Shown: positions 54,594 through 63,395 of the stretch, piece by piece
Layout: the number at the start of each line of letters is the position of its first letter
How positions within the stretch are numbered: the stretch's first letter is position 1
Assembly: GCA_942492815.1 (NCBI GenBank)
Contig: OW818658.1
Coordinates: 5,642,001-5,706,000 of the forward strand
DNA from: JAEUWI01 sp942492815
GTDB taxonomy: Bacteria > Hydrogenedentota > Hydrogenedentia > Hydrogenedentales > JAEUWI01
DNA: 64,000 nt
Reading direction: 5' to 3'
Notes under the pieces: generated by a model
The model's input: only the letters and a program-made list of their open reading frames with translations
Database searches by the model: none
What the model was told of the DNA's origin: nothing
Translations under genes and position numbers: made by a program

Positions 54594-55034
54594 CTAGGCG
54601 AGGTGTGTGGAAAGGGGCGGGGCCCGTGTTTGAAAGGTGCTGGCGACGAGCGCGCTGGCGAGTTGAGCGGGTCGCGCCTGCGGGGCTGCGAATTCGGGCT
54701 CCGGGGGCGCTGGCACATGAACCGTGGCCGCCAGAGGAGCCACGCTGCTGACCAGCTTACAGAGGGCGCAGCCGGAGTCACCGGGCGCGACCGGGGTGTC
54801 GGATTCTCCATCCTTCGTCGGAGGCAGAACGCAGCATGCACGCAGGGCATGTATGCTCGGTGCGCCGGAATCGGCGGCGCACTGCGCGTCCAGCGCTCGT
54901 TGTGTTGCGCAGATTCCGGGAATGAAAGCCCGGCCCGAGGCCACCAGATACAAGACCACCAGCAGCCACGAGGCTACCCAGAACGTGCGCGAGCGACGCT
55001 TGAGACTGCCGGGGGTGGAAACATACTGGTTCAT
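54594..55034 (-). CDS. Cys-rich exported protein, DUF2946-like
   Basis: A 146-aa protein with an N-terminal hydrophobic anchor (TFWVASWLLVVLYLVASG) followed by scattered Cys residues (CAADSGA, CCVLP, GCALCKLV). The CALCKL motif and the Pro/Ala-rich tail are similar to DUF2946-type periplasmic proteins, often found near copper-related genes. The start is ATG 55034, with AGG upstream. Assignment is tentative. Confidence 0.6.
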   Translation of the reverse strand: MNQYVSTPGSLKRRSRTFWVASWLLVVLYLVASGRAFIPGICATQRALDAQCAADSGAPSIHALRACCVLPPTKDGESDTPVAPGDSGCALCKLVSSVAPLAATVHVPAPPEPEFAAPQARPAQLASALVASTFQTRAPPLSTHLA

Positions 55035-55141
55035 CAAAGTAACCTGACTGGATGCTGCACAAAAGAGGAGAATAACTGCGGAATTTTACACACCCCTCGC
55101 GAAAATTGCAAAAGTCGCTCCAGCGCGCGCAATCAGGCACA

Positions 55142-56590
55142 TCACTTCATCGGTGCATGCTCCGCCGGATCGCCGACGGCCTTCATCGATTCGCGCATGG
55201 ATTTCTCCAGCGCGCGCAATTGCTCCTGAACCGTCGGATCCGCCGATCCGATCAGGTTCTCGTTCTCGCCCGGATCGGTAGCGAGGTGGTAAAGCTCGTC
55301 CTGGCCCACATTGCGGAAATCGCGGATCAGTTTCCATTCCGGCGTGCGGAAAGCCCGGAGGTTGCCCGCGCCCTCGTCATTCTCGCGCTGGTCGTACTGG
55401 GTGAAGAAATCGTCGTTCCACGGGGGCGACTCACCCCGCAGGAGCGGCGCGAAGTTCTGCCCGCGCAGGAGGGCACCCTCGGGCACGGACACTCCCGCGA
55501 GCGCAAGGAGCGACGGAAACCAGTCGAGGTTCGACGTGGTCCTCGTGATGGTCGTGCCCGCCGCAATGCCCGCGGGCCAACGCAGGATTGCCGGGGCGCG
55601 CACCGACGTGTCCCACAGGTTGGTCCGGGTGCTCCGATCGTCCTTCAGCAGCCACCAGCCGTTGCCTTTATGCCAGATGCCGTGGTGGGCGAGGTTGTAG
55701 CCATGATCGGAAGTGAAGACGATGAGCGTGTTGTCGGTCAGCCCCTGCGCATCAAGCGCCGCCAGGATTCGACCCAGGTTTCTATCCACGCTGTGAACGC
55801 TCGCCAGGTACTCCCGCGTCATGCGCTCCGCGCGTGGTACATCGAGATCGGGGTGACGCGGCTCGGGCAGGGTGGGCTTGAGGTCCTTGAACAAGTTCCA
55901 GTCGTCATCGTGCAACGGCATCCACGTGCGATCACCCTCCGCGTTCTTGTTCGCATTGGCGTGGGGCGCCCAAAAGTGCAGCGAAATGAGGAAGGGCCTG
56001 TCGTCCTCCTTCGCGATGAAATCCAACGCAATGTCGGTGACAATGTCGGAACTGAAGCCCTCGACCTTGCGCTCGCCCTCGGGAAACTCCACTACGGGGT
56101 CTTTGGACACCATCGCGCCGTGCCGCCAGCCCGCGAAGTAATCGTAGCCGAAGGCGTTGGGATGGGATTCATCCCGCGCGCCAACGTGCCATTTGCCGAT
56201 GTGGGCCGTGCGATAGCCCGCGTCGCGCAATGCCCTGGGCCACGCGGGCAGGTTTGGATCGAGTCCCTTAACTGGCGGATCGCTCTCTGCCAGGTAATCG
56301 GTGATGCCGAGCTCTGTCCCATAACGGCTGGTGAGCATGCTAGCCCGCGCGGGACTGCACACAGGTGTGGTGACGAGGTAGTTCGCGAGGTGCGCACCTT
56401 CCGCGCGGAGCCGGTCCAGATTGGGCGTGCGTGCATCAGGATGGCCGCCGCCACCCCAAGCCCAGGGACCCTGATCGTCTGTCATGATAAAAAGGATATT
56501 GGGCCGCGCGGGCGCGGCTACGGATGGGGCGGACAAGAGGAGGCACGCCGCACTTAGCAGCATCGTGATCAAGAGAGAAATTCGTTGCAC
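55142..56590 (-). CDS. Type I sulfatase with canonical CSPAR site
   Basis: A 482-aa exported sulfatase. A signal peptide (LLITMLLSAACLLLS) precedes the alkaline-phosphatase-like fold. The formylglycine motif is CSPAR (Cys78 in VCSPARASMLTSR), with NILFIMTDDQG as the first metal site, THIGKWHV-type block (AHIGKWHVGA) and VFTSDHGYNLAHHG as the second metal site. Such enzymes cleave sulfate esters from glycans. The start is GTG 56590 with GGAG upstream; the 32 codons before it encode only the 10-bp-period repeat. Confidence 0.94.
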   Translation of the reverse strand: MQRISLLITMLLSAACLLLSAPSVAAPARPNILFIMTDDQGPWAWGGGGHPDARTPNLDRLRAEGAHLANYLVTTPVCSPARASMLTSRYGTELGITDYLAESDPPVKGLDPNLPAWPRALRDAGYRTAHIGKWHVGARDESHPNAFGYDYFAGWRHGAMVSKDPVVEFPEGERKVEGFSSDIVTDIALDFIAKEDDRPFLISLHFWAPHANANKNAEGDRTWMPLHDDDWNLFKDLKPTLPEPRHPDLDVPRAERMTREYLASVHSVDRNLGRILAALDAQGLTDNTLIVFTSDHGYNLAHHGIWHKGNGWWLLKDDRSTRTNLWDTSVRAPAILRWPAGIAAGTTITRTTSNLDWFPSLLALAGVSVPEGALLRGQNFAPLLRGESPPWNDDFFTQYDQRENDEGAGNLRAFRTPEWKLIRDFRNVGQDELYHLATDPGENENLIGSADPTVQEQLRALEKSMRESMKAVGDPAEHAPMK

Positions 56591-56611
56591 GGCATTAATT
56601 CTCCAAAAAGC

Positions 56612-56977
56612 TTTCCCACAGATGAACACGGATAGACACAGATAGAAAATAATCGCACGATCGCTTTGAGTCTTACGTACTTCCACGTGCCATGTCCGAA
56701 TGGTTGATGTCTTCGTAGAACCTTAGCCGCCTGAAGCAGGAAATTGAACCCCGAATAAGAAACCGTGATTTAGCTCATGAATTAGACGTATTCGCAGGCC
56801 CGCAGCCCGATCTTCAAGAATCAAAGAAGGATGCCAACCCAAAAGAACTCGATAGTTCAAACATGCACCTATTATCCTTCTATTTGAGTCCTTTGAGGTT
56901 AAATCCAGTTTCACAGTATCACGGGCCACGATAACGGTTTCTCTTATCTGTGTCTATCTGAGTTCATCTGTGGGAAA
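56612..56977. repeat. Long inverted repeat (10-bp-period arms) around a GxxExxY-like relic
   Basis: The arm at 56612-56648 (words GAT at 10-bp steps: CAGATGAACACG, GATAGACACA) is the inverse of 56938-56977 (ATCTGTGTCTATCTGAG and so on), with a small indel. The interior ~290 bp has no complete gene. Its right part, 56883-56901, equals the TTTGAGTCCTTTGAGGTTA flank of the GxxExxY element at 13.7-14.3 kb, and ACCTATTATC precedes both. It is AT-richer than its surroundings. Confidence 0.7.
56723..56905 (-). pseudogene. Possible remnant of a GxxExxY-type element
   Basis: A short open frame (68 codons if started at 56929) has no recognisable domain. At the DNA level the stretch next to 56883-56901 aligns with the upstream flank of the GxxExxY gene at 14204-14300 (ATAATAGGT, AGTTCTTTT in the same order). 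The GxxExxY core is missing, so I treat it as an internally deleted copy. Alternative: a dispersed non-coding repeat. Confidence 0.45.
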
Positions 56978-57005
56978 ACATTTCGCTGTTAAACCGAGTG
57001 CACGG

Positions 57006-59018
57006 TCACTTTCCCGCGTCCGCCGCCGGTGTAATCCAAGCCTCCTTGAATCCGGTTACGTCCTTCCAACTGTCTGTCTCGATACCCGCGGCGCGATCCA
57101 TGTTGGCGATGCCCAGTTGCTCCACGCTTCGGCGGTATTCCACCAGTTTCGTGAGCGCCTCGCCCCGTTGTTCGACGGTGGCATCCGGATCGTTCATCAC
57201 CATGGCCGCCTCCACGCAGCGTTGCGAATGCACGATCCCTTCGCGAAGAAAGGCCACGCGTGCGGCGAAGGCGGGATCGGGATTACCCTCGCAGGCCGAC
57301 GCCGCTTCGTCCAGCAATGCGAAGGCAGGCACGAAGACTTCCGGGGGATAGAGCTCGTCCGCCACCTGGGCATAGAGGGCGTAGCGACGGAAATTGCCGT
57401 CGCGCCGTGTCTGGATGGCTTTCGCGGCCCGGGGACTGTTCTTGATGGCGTAGTCCTCCCAGTAACCGAAGTACTTCCGCACGGCCGATTCGGCTGGCCC
57501 GAAAGCGCCGTAATATTCGTCCAGCAATGACTCCACCGGTGCCTCGGGCCGCACATGGATGCGCGCGAGCGTATAGAGGTTGGGGCCCTGCGCCGCCCAC
57601 TGCCCGACGAGCGAATCAAAGTCGGTGCCGATCATGCCGTTCGCATTATAGAACTGGAATGCATCGGCAAACTGGTGCATGTACGCCAGCGGCATGCTGT
57701 AGCCGTCGAGAAACCAGTTGGGCCGGTAATACACCGATGCGCCCGTCTTCTGCCAGCCGAGCCACTGTTGATTGATCCACTCCTGCTCGGCATCGGTGCG
57801 GGGAAACCAGCCGGCCCAGCGAAACCAGGGCACAAAGCCGATGATGATGTTCTTATTCAGCTTGAGATCTTCGGGCGCCCAGAAATAGTTGAGGTAGGCA
57901 TAGAAATGGACCTGCACATTCGGATCGATCACCGACGCCAGTTCGTGGACGCGCAGGGCAAAGCGGGCGTAGCGCGTGCCGGCCTGAACCGGGGTATAGG
58001 AGCGCTCCAGGCCCGCGGGCAACTTCGAGAGATCCGGCTTCGGACCATCCCACGCCACGCACTCCGCGCACTGGCACATCGCGGAGTCGTCATTCTCCCC
58101 CACGCCCAGCCCGAGCGGCTCATCGGGATGCTTCGCCCGCTCCTCCGCCCAGAGCGACACAATCTTCTTCGCCAGCTCCATGTTCGAGACGCACATGGTA
58201 ACCTTCTTCGGTTTCGCAGGATTTTCCGGACCGCGCTTGCCGTCGGGCGTTTGCTGAAACCATTCGGGATGCTCCGCGCCGTATTTCTCCCACCAGCCTT
58301 CAAACGAATGGCCCGAGCCAAACTTCCGGCTGGCGAAATAGGTGTCCGCCGAATGCCCCATACGGTGGCGGCGCAGGAAGACATTCTGCTCCCGTGCGTA
58401 CGCTTCCCGTTGTTCAGGCGTAAAGGCCAGGCGCTCGTCCGCCTGAATAAAGCCCCGCAAGCCGAGACCAGGCCGGATGTTGCGCTGCTGGTAACGCGGC
58501 GGGATCGTTTCGTTCACTTCGGCAATGCTCAGGGTCGCGCGTTTGGGGATGATGGTGCCGAGTTCGCCCGGCCAGAGCCAACGCACACCGAGTTCGCGCT
58601 CCAGCACTTCGTAGATACCCCAGAGCACACCCGCCGCCTCCGCCCCCGCGCTCACCGGATCGCCCGGACCATCCTGCGCGGCGATGAAGAGGTTACCGCC
58701 CATGCTGCGCAGGACAAATGCCTCGGGAGGAAGCGAATCGACATCAATACCGGCCTCCGCAGCGGCCTTCGTCGGGCCGAGGTACACCCTTACGCCTTCA
58801 GCCGGCGCCTCCGACTCCTTCACCATACCAATCAAGCGCCCAGTCGCCCGCTCCACATGGGAGGCGAACTCCCCGGCGGCGTAGACCGTGATATCCTGGG
58901 CTTCGTCTGGAATAACAATAGCCGCGGCCTCCCCCCGCTCCGGGACGATGACGACGGGCTGGGCGCCCGAAGGCACTATCACTAGGGAACTGAGCACATA
59001 GATAAAGAATCGAAACAT
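57006..59018 (-). CDS. Exported DUF4838 protein
   Basis: A 670-aa exported protein of the DUF4838 family. A signal peptide ends at PSGAQP. The N-domain (AAIVIPDEAQDITVYAAGEFASHVERATG, GVLWGIYEVLERELGVRWLWPGELG) is of the GH20b/alpha-glucuronidase N-terminal type. The main DUF4838 domain carries LGVGENDDSAMCQCAECVAWDG with a CxCxxC motif, and FYAYLNYFWAPE. Proteins of this family are predicted carbohydrate-active enzymes; no activity is proven. GGGAGG lies upstream of ATG 59018. Divergent from the first WWGIFP-family gene. Confidence 0.92.
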   Translation of the reverse strand: MFRFFIYVLSSLVIVPSGAQPVVIVPERGEAAAIVIPDEAQDITVYAAGEFASHVERATGRLIGMVKESEAPAEGVRVYLGPTKAAAEAGIDVDSLPPEAFVLRSMGGNLFIAAQDGPGDPVSAGAEAAGVLWGIYEVLERELGVRWLWPGELGTIIPKRATLSIAEVNETIPPRYQQRNIRPGLGLRGFIQADERLAFTPEQREAYAREQNVFLRRHRMGHSADTYFASRKFGSGHSFEGWWEKYGAEHPEWFQQTPDGKRGPENPAKPKKVTMCVSNMELAKKIVSLWAEERAKHPDEPLGLGVGENDDSAMCQCAECVAWDGPKPDLSKLPAGLERSYTPVQAGTRYARFALRVHELASVIDPNVQVHFYAYLNYFWAPEDLKLNKNIIIGFVPWFRWAGWFPRTDAEQEWINQQWLGWQKTGASVYYRPNWFLDGYSMPLAYMHQFADAFQFYNANGMIGTDFDSLVGQWAAQGPNLYTLARIHVRPEAPVESLLDEYYGAFGPAESAVRKYFGYWEDYAIKNSPRAAKAIQTRRDGNFRRYALYAQVADELYPPEVFVPAFALLDEAASACEGNPDPAFAARVAFLREGIVHSQRCVEAAMVMNDPDATVEQRGEALTKLVEYRRSVEQLGIANMDRAAGIETDSWKDVTGFKEAWITPAADAGK

Positions 59019-59175
59019 TTACGGAACCTCCCGTGCACACGTTGGATTAAGCTCATGATAGATCTCGGTGACATATCCGGGCAACAGGTGAAGAATGCGT
59101 AGCGCCCGTCAGTCAGAAATCGTATACTGAAAGAAAGCTTTTTGTTGCAACACCCGGCAAGGAGGCGGGCGTATC

Positions 59176-59907
59176 ATGAAACAATTGGGACTATTGGCGG
59201 CGCTTACAACGGCCATATTTGCCGCGTCGGCGGTGGTATCGGAAGAGGCCATTCAAATCATTGTTCCGGGCCGGTACCCTGCGGGTGCGGACAAAGTGGA
59301 GCCAGGCAAAGGTTGGTGGGGCATATTTCCAGACGGGGAAGGTTTCACCCTGCGATCGACATCAATAGTGGTGTCCTCGTTTCGATACGACGCTGATGAT
59401 GTGGAAGGGCAAGAGTCAGGCGTTGCCATTGAAATCCCCCAGGAAACGGAGTCGGTGGTGCTGGTTCGAGGATTGAAAGAGGCCCGGCCTGGTCCTCTCA
59501 CGTCAGTCAAGCCAATGGGTGCGTACTGGCCATTTCTATATCCGGGCCAATTTTCGAATCTGTCTTTCGACAACAAATCCCGCAAATCTCAGATGCGCCT
59601 CCACGCCTTCGGCGTAGCAGAACAGGCATCTGGACCGATGTATGTAACGTACAAGAAGTACGAACTCAAACTGATCCGGGGCGTAAGAGACGCCGTCCAA
59701 TGCTTACCCGTTTTTTCCGATTTCGAAGGTGAATGCCCACGACTACTCTGGGCAGGCGATCTTGACCGGGATGGTCAGTTGGATTTAATTCTGGACAGAT
59801 CTACAAGCGAGTTCAGCCTAGAACCATCGCTGTATCTGTCTTCCGCAGCCAAGGAAGGAGAGCTAGTTGGTCTGGTGGCCGAATGGCATGCCCACTATGG
59901 ATGCTGA
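59176..59907 (+). CDS. Secreted WWGIFP-family protein, copy 1 (uncharacterised)
   Basis: A 243-aa exported protein (signal peptide ending near VVSEE). It belongs to a small family represented by three genes here. Common blocks are GWWGIFPDGEGFTL near residue 45, LVRGLKEARPGPLTSVKP in the middle, and near the C-terminus LLWAGDLDRDGQLDLIL (a DxDxDG calcium-loop) with LYLSSAAKEGELVGLVAEW, ending in a Cys (HYGC). I do not recognise a named family or function. GGAGG lies upstream of ATG 59176. A TATACT box lies at 59123-59128, without a matching -35. Confidence 0.85.
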   Translation: MKQLGLLAALTTAIFAASAVVSEEAIQIIVPGRYPAGADKVEPGKGWWGIFPDGEGFTLRSTSIVVSSFRYDADDVEGQESGVAIEIPQETESVVLVRGLKEARPGPLTSVKPMGAYWPFLYPGQFSNLSFDNKSRKSQMRLHAFGVAEQASGPMYVTYKKYELKLIRGVRDAVQCLPVFSDFEGECPRLLWAGDLDRDGQLDLILDRSTSEFSLEPSLYLSSAAKEGELVGLVAEWHAHYGC

Positions 59908-59919
59908 GATCGAGTGAAC

Positions 59920-59991
59920 ACGGATTCGCACATTCCGCCTTGCACTACTCCCAAGGCCAAGTTTTCCGTGAAAATCCGTGTCATTCCGTGG
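59920..59991. repeat. Inverted repeat with 10-bp-period TCCGTG words
   Basis: ACACGGATT (59920-59928) pairs with AATCCGTGT (59974-59982), and TCCGTG recurs at 59965, 59975 and 59985, exactly every 10 bp. It lies between the convergent WWGIFP copy 1 and the second sulfatase gene. It is a weaker relative of the arms at 56.6 and 56.95 kb. Confidence 0.6.
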
Positions 59992-60007
59992 CCGATACTC
60001 TCCCGCC

Positions 60008-61588
60008 CTACTCTGCGCCGACGCCCCCGTTTCCCACTGCCGCGCCCGAGCTGGTGTCTTTGCGGAACATCAGCGGGGTGATTGTATCTCCGGCGGGTTT
60101 GAGTTTGTCTTCGTCCAATCGGTCCACCTCCTTCGCCGTCTTGAACCAGGCCGCCTTCATCGCCTCCACCCGTTCCGGCTCCTGCGCGGCGAGATCGTGC
60201 AGTTCCGTTCGGTCTTCATCGAGGTTGTAGAGTTCCCACTTGCCCAGTTTCGCCGAGACCAGCTTCCACGGCCCCATGCGCAGGGCGCGGTCGTTGCCGA
60301 AGTGGAAATAGAGCGCCTCGTGGGGCGTGCGCGTCTCGCCGCGAAAGATGGGCGCGAGGGATCGGCCCTGGAGCGGGTCGATGATGCGATCGCCAATCTG
60401 CGTCGGATAGCTCGCACCGCCCAGTTCCAGCACCGTCGCCATCACGTCGATCAGGTGGCCCGGCTGATCCGTCGTGCTGCCCGGCGCCGTCTTCAGACCC
60501 GCGGGCCAGTGGGCGATGAGGGGAGACGAGATGCCGCCCTCGTGCTGGTTCTGCTTGTAGAGCCGGAAGGGTGTGTTGCCCAGGTGGGCCCAGCTCGCGT
60601 CGTAGGTCCAGTGCGATCCCGGCTCCCAGGGCTTCATGAAGCGCCCCGTGGTCCGCTCGAAGGGACACGCGCCATTGTCCGCCATGAATAGGATCAGCGT
60701 GTTCTCCAGCAGCCCCTTCTCCTGAAGATGGTCCACGATCCGTCCCACGCTCGCGTCCAGTTCGCCCACCATCGCCGCAAATACCTCCATGCGATCCGCC
60801 TCCCACTGGCGATCTGCGTCGCTCAGCGAATCCCACGCCGGGATATGCTCCGGACGGGGGCTCAGCGCCCACTTCGCGGGGAGGAGACCGGACGCCACCT
60901 GGCGCTCGTGCCGCTTCACGCGCAGGGCATCCCAGCCCGCATCGTAGCGTCCGTCCTGGGCTTTCACCTTGTCCTCCGGGGCCTGAAGCGGATAGTGGGG
61001 CGCGTTGAAAGCGGCATAAAGAAAAAAGGGCTTTCCGTCCGCCGCCATCTCGTCTAGGAAGTCGTTCGCAAAGTCCGCCACCGCGTGGGTCGTGTAGAAG
61101 GGCCGTCCCTTCACCATCTCCGGCACGGGCCACACTTCCCCATTCTGCCGAAAGGTCTTGTCGCCCGCGAAATAGTCCGTCGCGCCGGAAAGGTGCCCCC
61201 AGTAGCGCTCAAAACCGAAATCCGTCGGCTGCTTGTCCAAGTGCCATTTCCCCACCATGCCCGTCGCGTAGCCCGACGACGCCAGCACTTCCGCCATCGT
61301 CGCGCCCCGGCTCAGGGACTCCGCCCCGGCCTGATCGCAGTAGAGCCCTGTCATAAGCGAAACGCGGGACGAGTGGCACTTGGCCGTGTTGTAAAACTGG
61401 GAAAAGCGCAGCCCGCCCTGGGCCAGGGAATCGAGGCGCGGCGTCGCGATTTCGCTGCCGTAGCAACCCAGATCGGAAAAGCCGAGATCGTCCGCCAGGA
61501 TGACCACGATGTTGGGACGGGACTCGCCTTGGACGGAAAGGCCCGCCAGAATCAGGGCCGCAAGCACGGTGAGGGATCGGAAGGACAT
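60008..61588 (-). CDS. Type I sulfatase with CHSSR (C-x-S-x-R) site
   Basis: A 526-aa exported sulfatase with a signal peptide (MSFRSLTVLAALILAGLS). Family motifs: NIVVILADDLGFSDLGCYG, VGKWHLD, and LILFMADNGACPF. The formylglycine position is AKCHSSRVSLMTG (Cys71), i.e. C-x-S-x-R, with Ser in place of the usual Pro. The variant is compatible with Cys-type sulfatases, and similar CHSSR forms occur in planctomycete relatives, but it differs from the CSPAR enzyme at 55142. Divergent from WWGIFP copy 2. Substrate: an unknown sulfate ester. Confidence 0.93.
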   Translation of the reverse strand: MSFRSLTVLAALILAGLSVQGESRPNIVVILADDLGFSDLGCYGSEIATPRLDSLAQGGLRFSQFYNTAKCHSSRVSLMTGLYCDQAGAESLSRGATMAEVLASSGYATGMVGKWHLDKQPTDFGFERYWGHLSGATDYFAGDKTFRQNGEVWPVPEMVKGRPFYTTHAVADFANDFLDEMAADGKPFFLYAAFNAPHYPLQAPEDKVKAQDGRYDAGWDALRVKRHERQVASGLLPAKWALSPRPEHIPAWDSLSDADRQWEADRMEVFAAMVGELDASVGRIVDHLQEKGLLENTLILFMADNGACPFERTTGRFMKPWEPGSHWTYDASWAHLGNTPFRLYKQNQHEGGISSPLIAHWPAGLKTAPGSTTDQPGHLIDVMATVLELGGASYPTQIGDRIIDPLQGRSLAPIFRGETRTPHEALYFHFGNDRALRMGPWKLVSAKLGKWELYNLDEDRTELHDLAAQEPERVEAMKAAWFKTAKEVDRLDEDKLKPAGDTITPLMFRKDTSSGAAVGNGGVGAE

Positions 61589-61817
61589 CGGGCAATACTC
61601 CTTGTTGAACGGACACCATCAACATTTGGTCGCGGGGCCGTTGCCAGCGCTTCAGGGGGACAGGTCGCAAGGTCGGGAGCAGCGGGTGGAAGTATCCGGG
61701 AACCTTCTGGACAGATGACGGATTTTACTGCATGATGGATGTTGGAACGCAAGTGCGGCGACGGGGTGTTCCCGGAGCCGCCTCGCTCGGGGTACGAAAC
61801 AAAAGGGAGGCACGGCC

Positions 61818-62570
61818 ATGCCGGGGTTTCGCACGAAACTGGTGGTCGGGGTTCTGAGTATAGTCGCGGCGTGTGGCGCATCGGCGGGGGACGGCGTCCA
61901 CCTCGCCCTTTCCGGCCTTCACTACGCGGCCGACCCGGTGCGAGGTGGCGGGGACTGGTGGGGCATTTTCCCGGAGGGCGAAGGCTACACCTTCCAGCCT
62001 GTACGTGTGCGCGTGGAGGCGGTCGTCGATCCCCTCGCGGACGGAGACACGCGCAAGACGGCGACTGAGATCACCGTGCCCGGAAATGTCCAGGATATAC
62101 CCCTGATTCGGGGGCTCATGTCTGCGGCGTCCGGGCCGCTGAAGTCGCTGAAGCCCGAGAAGAAGTGGGGCTTTCTCCCGCCGGGCGATAGTATCGAGTT
62201 GCCTATGGCGCGAGACGATGCGGTAGATGCAATGAAAATTATCGCTTCGGGAAACGAGACCATTAAAAAGGCAGGGCCCAGCGAGGTTAGCGTTATGACT
62301 GGCTACGAACTACGATTGGTTCAGGGTTCTGGTAAAGAACAGCAGTCGCAACTCCTGGTGGCGCTTCCCGAGTTCTCCAGGTTTTCATACGAAGAAGGCC
62401 CCAGTTTGCTATGGGCGGGCGATCTTGATCGGGATGGAAAGCTGGATCTGCTGTACAACCTCAGTTCGTTCTACATCGACACCGAGCTGGCCTTGTTTCT
62501 TTCCTCCGCTGCGAAGAACGGCGAACTGGTGGGCCTCGCCGCCCGATGGAACGCCGTGGGTTGGTGTTGA
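61818..62570 (+). CDS. Secreted WWGIFP-family protein, copy 2 (uncharacterised)
   Basis: A 250-aa exported protein, paralogue of 59176 and 62639. Signal peptide MPGFRTKLVVGVLSIVAACGASA. Shared blocks: DWWGIFPEGEGYTFQPVRV, IRGLMSAASGPLKSLKP, LLWAGDLDRDGKLDLLYNLSS and LFLSSAAKNGELVGLAARW, ending GWC. AAAGGGAGG precedes ATG 61818. It is separated by 68 bases from copy 3 on the same strand. Confidence 0.88.
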   Translation: MPGFRTKLVVGVLSIVAACGASAGDGVHLALSGLHYAADPVRGGGDWWGIFPEGEGYTFQPVRVRVEAVVDPLADGDTRKTATEITVPGNVQDIPLIRGLMSAASGPLKSLKPEKKWGFLPPGDSIELPMARDDAVDAMKIIASGNETIKKAGPSEVSVMTGYELRLVQGSGKEQQSQLLVALPEFSRFSYEEGPSLLWAGDLDRDGKLDLLYNLSSFYIDTELALFLSSAAKNGELVGLAARWNAVGWC

Positions 62571-62638
62571 TTTCGTTATACCAGCATCTATAGTTCCTAT
62601 GCCACTGGACTGTCAATCGGTGACGGAGTGAAACACGT

Positions 62639-63382
62639 ATGTTCAACACTTCAATTCGACAAATCCTCGGTATCGCCGTCCTCGCGGCTACGTCCCTTTC
62701 CCAGGCGGAAGGCACGGTTCAACTCGCCATTTCCGGCCACCATGGCAAAACGGACAACGTTAGAGCCAGTGGCGACTGGTGGGGCATTTTCCCGGAGGGC
62801 GAAGGCTTTACCCTCCAGCCAACACGCGTCCACGTTAAGCTGGTGACAGAGCCAACCGCCAATGGGGGCAAGGAAGTCGTCGAGACGCAGATCATCGTGC
62901 CCCAGAAAGTCGAATTCGCCGTGCTGTTGCGCGGCCTCATGTCTGCCGCCGCGGGCCCGCTGAAATCCGTTAAATTGGCAGAATACCCCGCTCCCCTGGA
63001 GGCGGGAAAGACCTTCGACCTGCACTGGGATTCCGATACCACGGAAAACCGGCTCCGGCTTCTGGCCACGGGCCGCCCGGTGGTCAAGCAAGTGGGAGAG
63101 CATACCCTCAGAAGAGTCGACGACTACGAGTTGTGGCTCCAGCGGGGAACGGGCGAAGGTGCCACGTCGCAACTGCTGCTCAAGCAATCGGAAGAATTCG
63201 GAGACGAAAGCGCCAGCCTGCGTTGGGCGGGCGATCTCGATCGGGACGGTCAGTTGGACCTGATCTATAATCTGGGCGGTCACTACACCCGGACCCGGCT
63301 CGCCCTCTACCTGTCTTCCGCAGCCAAACCGGGTGAACTGGTGGGGCTGGTCGCCCAATGGAACGCCTCCTGCGGCTGCTAA
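62639..63382 (+). CDS. Secreted WWGIFP-family protein, copy 3 (uncharacterised)
   Basis: A 247-aa exported protein with a signal peptide ending near SLSQAEG. Blocks: DWWGIFPEGEGFTLQPTRVHV, LRGLMSAAAGPLKSVKL, LRWAGDLDRDGQLDLIYNLGG and LYLSSAAKPGELVGLVAQW, ending CGC. It is closest to copy 2. The DxDxDG loop implies Ca2+ binding. GGAG lies upstream of ATG 62639. It is convergent with the SWIM-type gene, 13 bases apart. Confidence 0.88.
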   Translation: MFNTSIRQILGIAVLAATSLSQAEGTVQLAISGHHGKTDNVRASGDWWGIFPEGEGFTLQPTRVHVKLVTEPTANGGKEVVETQIIVPQKVEFAVLLRGLMSAAAGPLKSVKLAEYPAPLEAGKTFDLHWDSDTTENRLRLLATGRPVVKQVGEHTLRRVDDYELWLQRGTGEGATSQLLLKQSEEFGDESASLRWAGDLDRDGQLDLIYNLGGHYTRTRLALYLSSAAKPGELVGLVAQWNASCGC

Positions 63383-63395
63383 TCGTGTCGGTCTC

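Noticed and set aside
56723..56929. A real 68-codon gene
   Set aside because: No domain, no ribosome site, and most of the frame falls in a repeat-derived AT-rich block.
59123..59128. Promoter of WWGIFP copy 1
   Set aside because: TATACT is a good -10 box but no -35 box lies at the right distance, so it is not listed as a feature.
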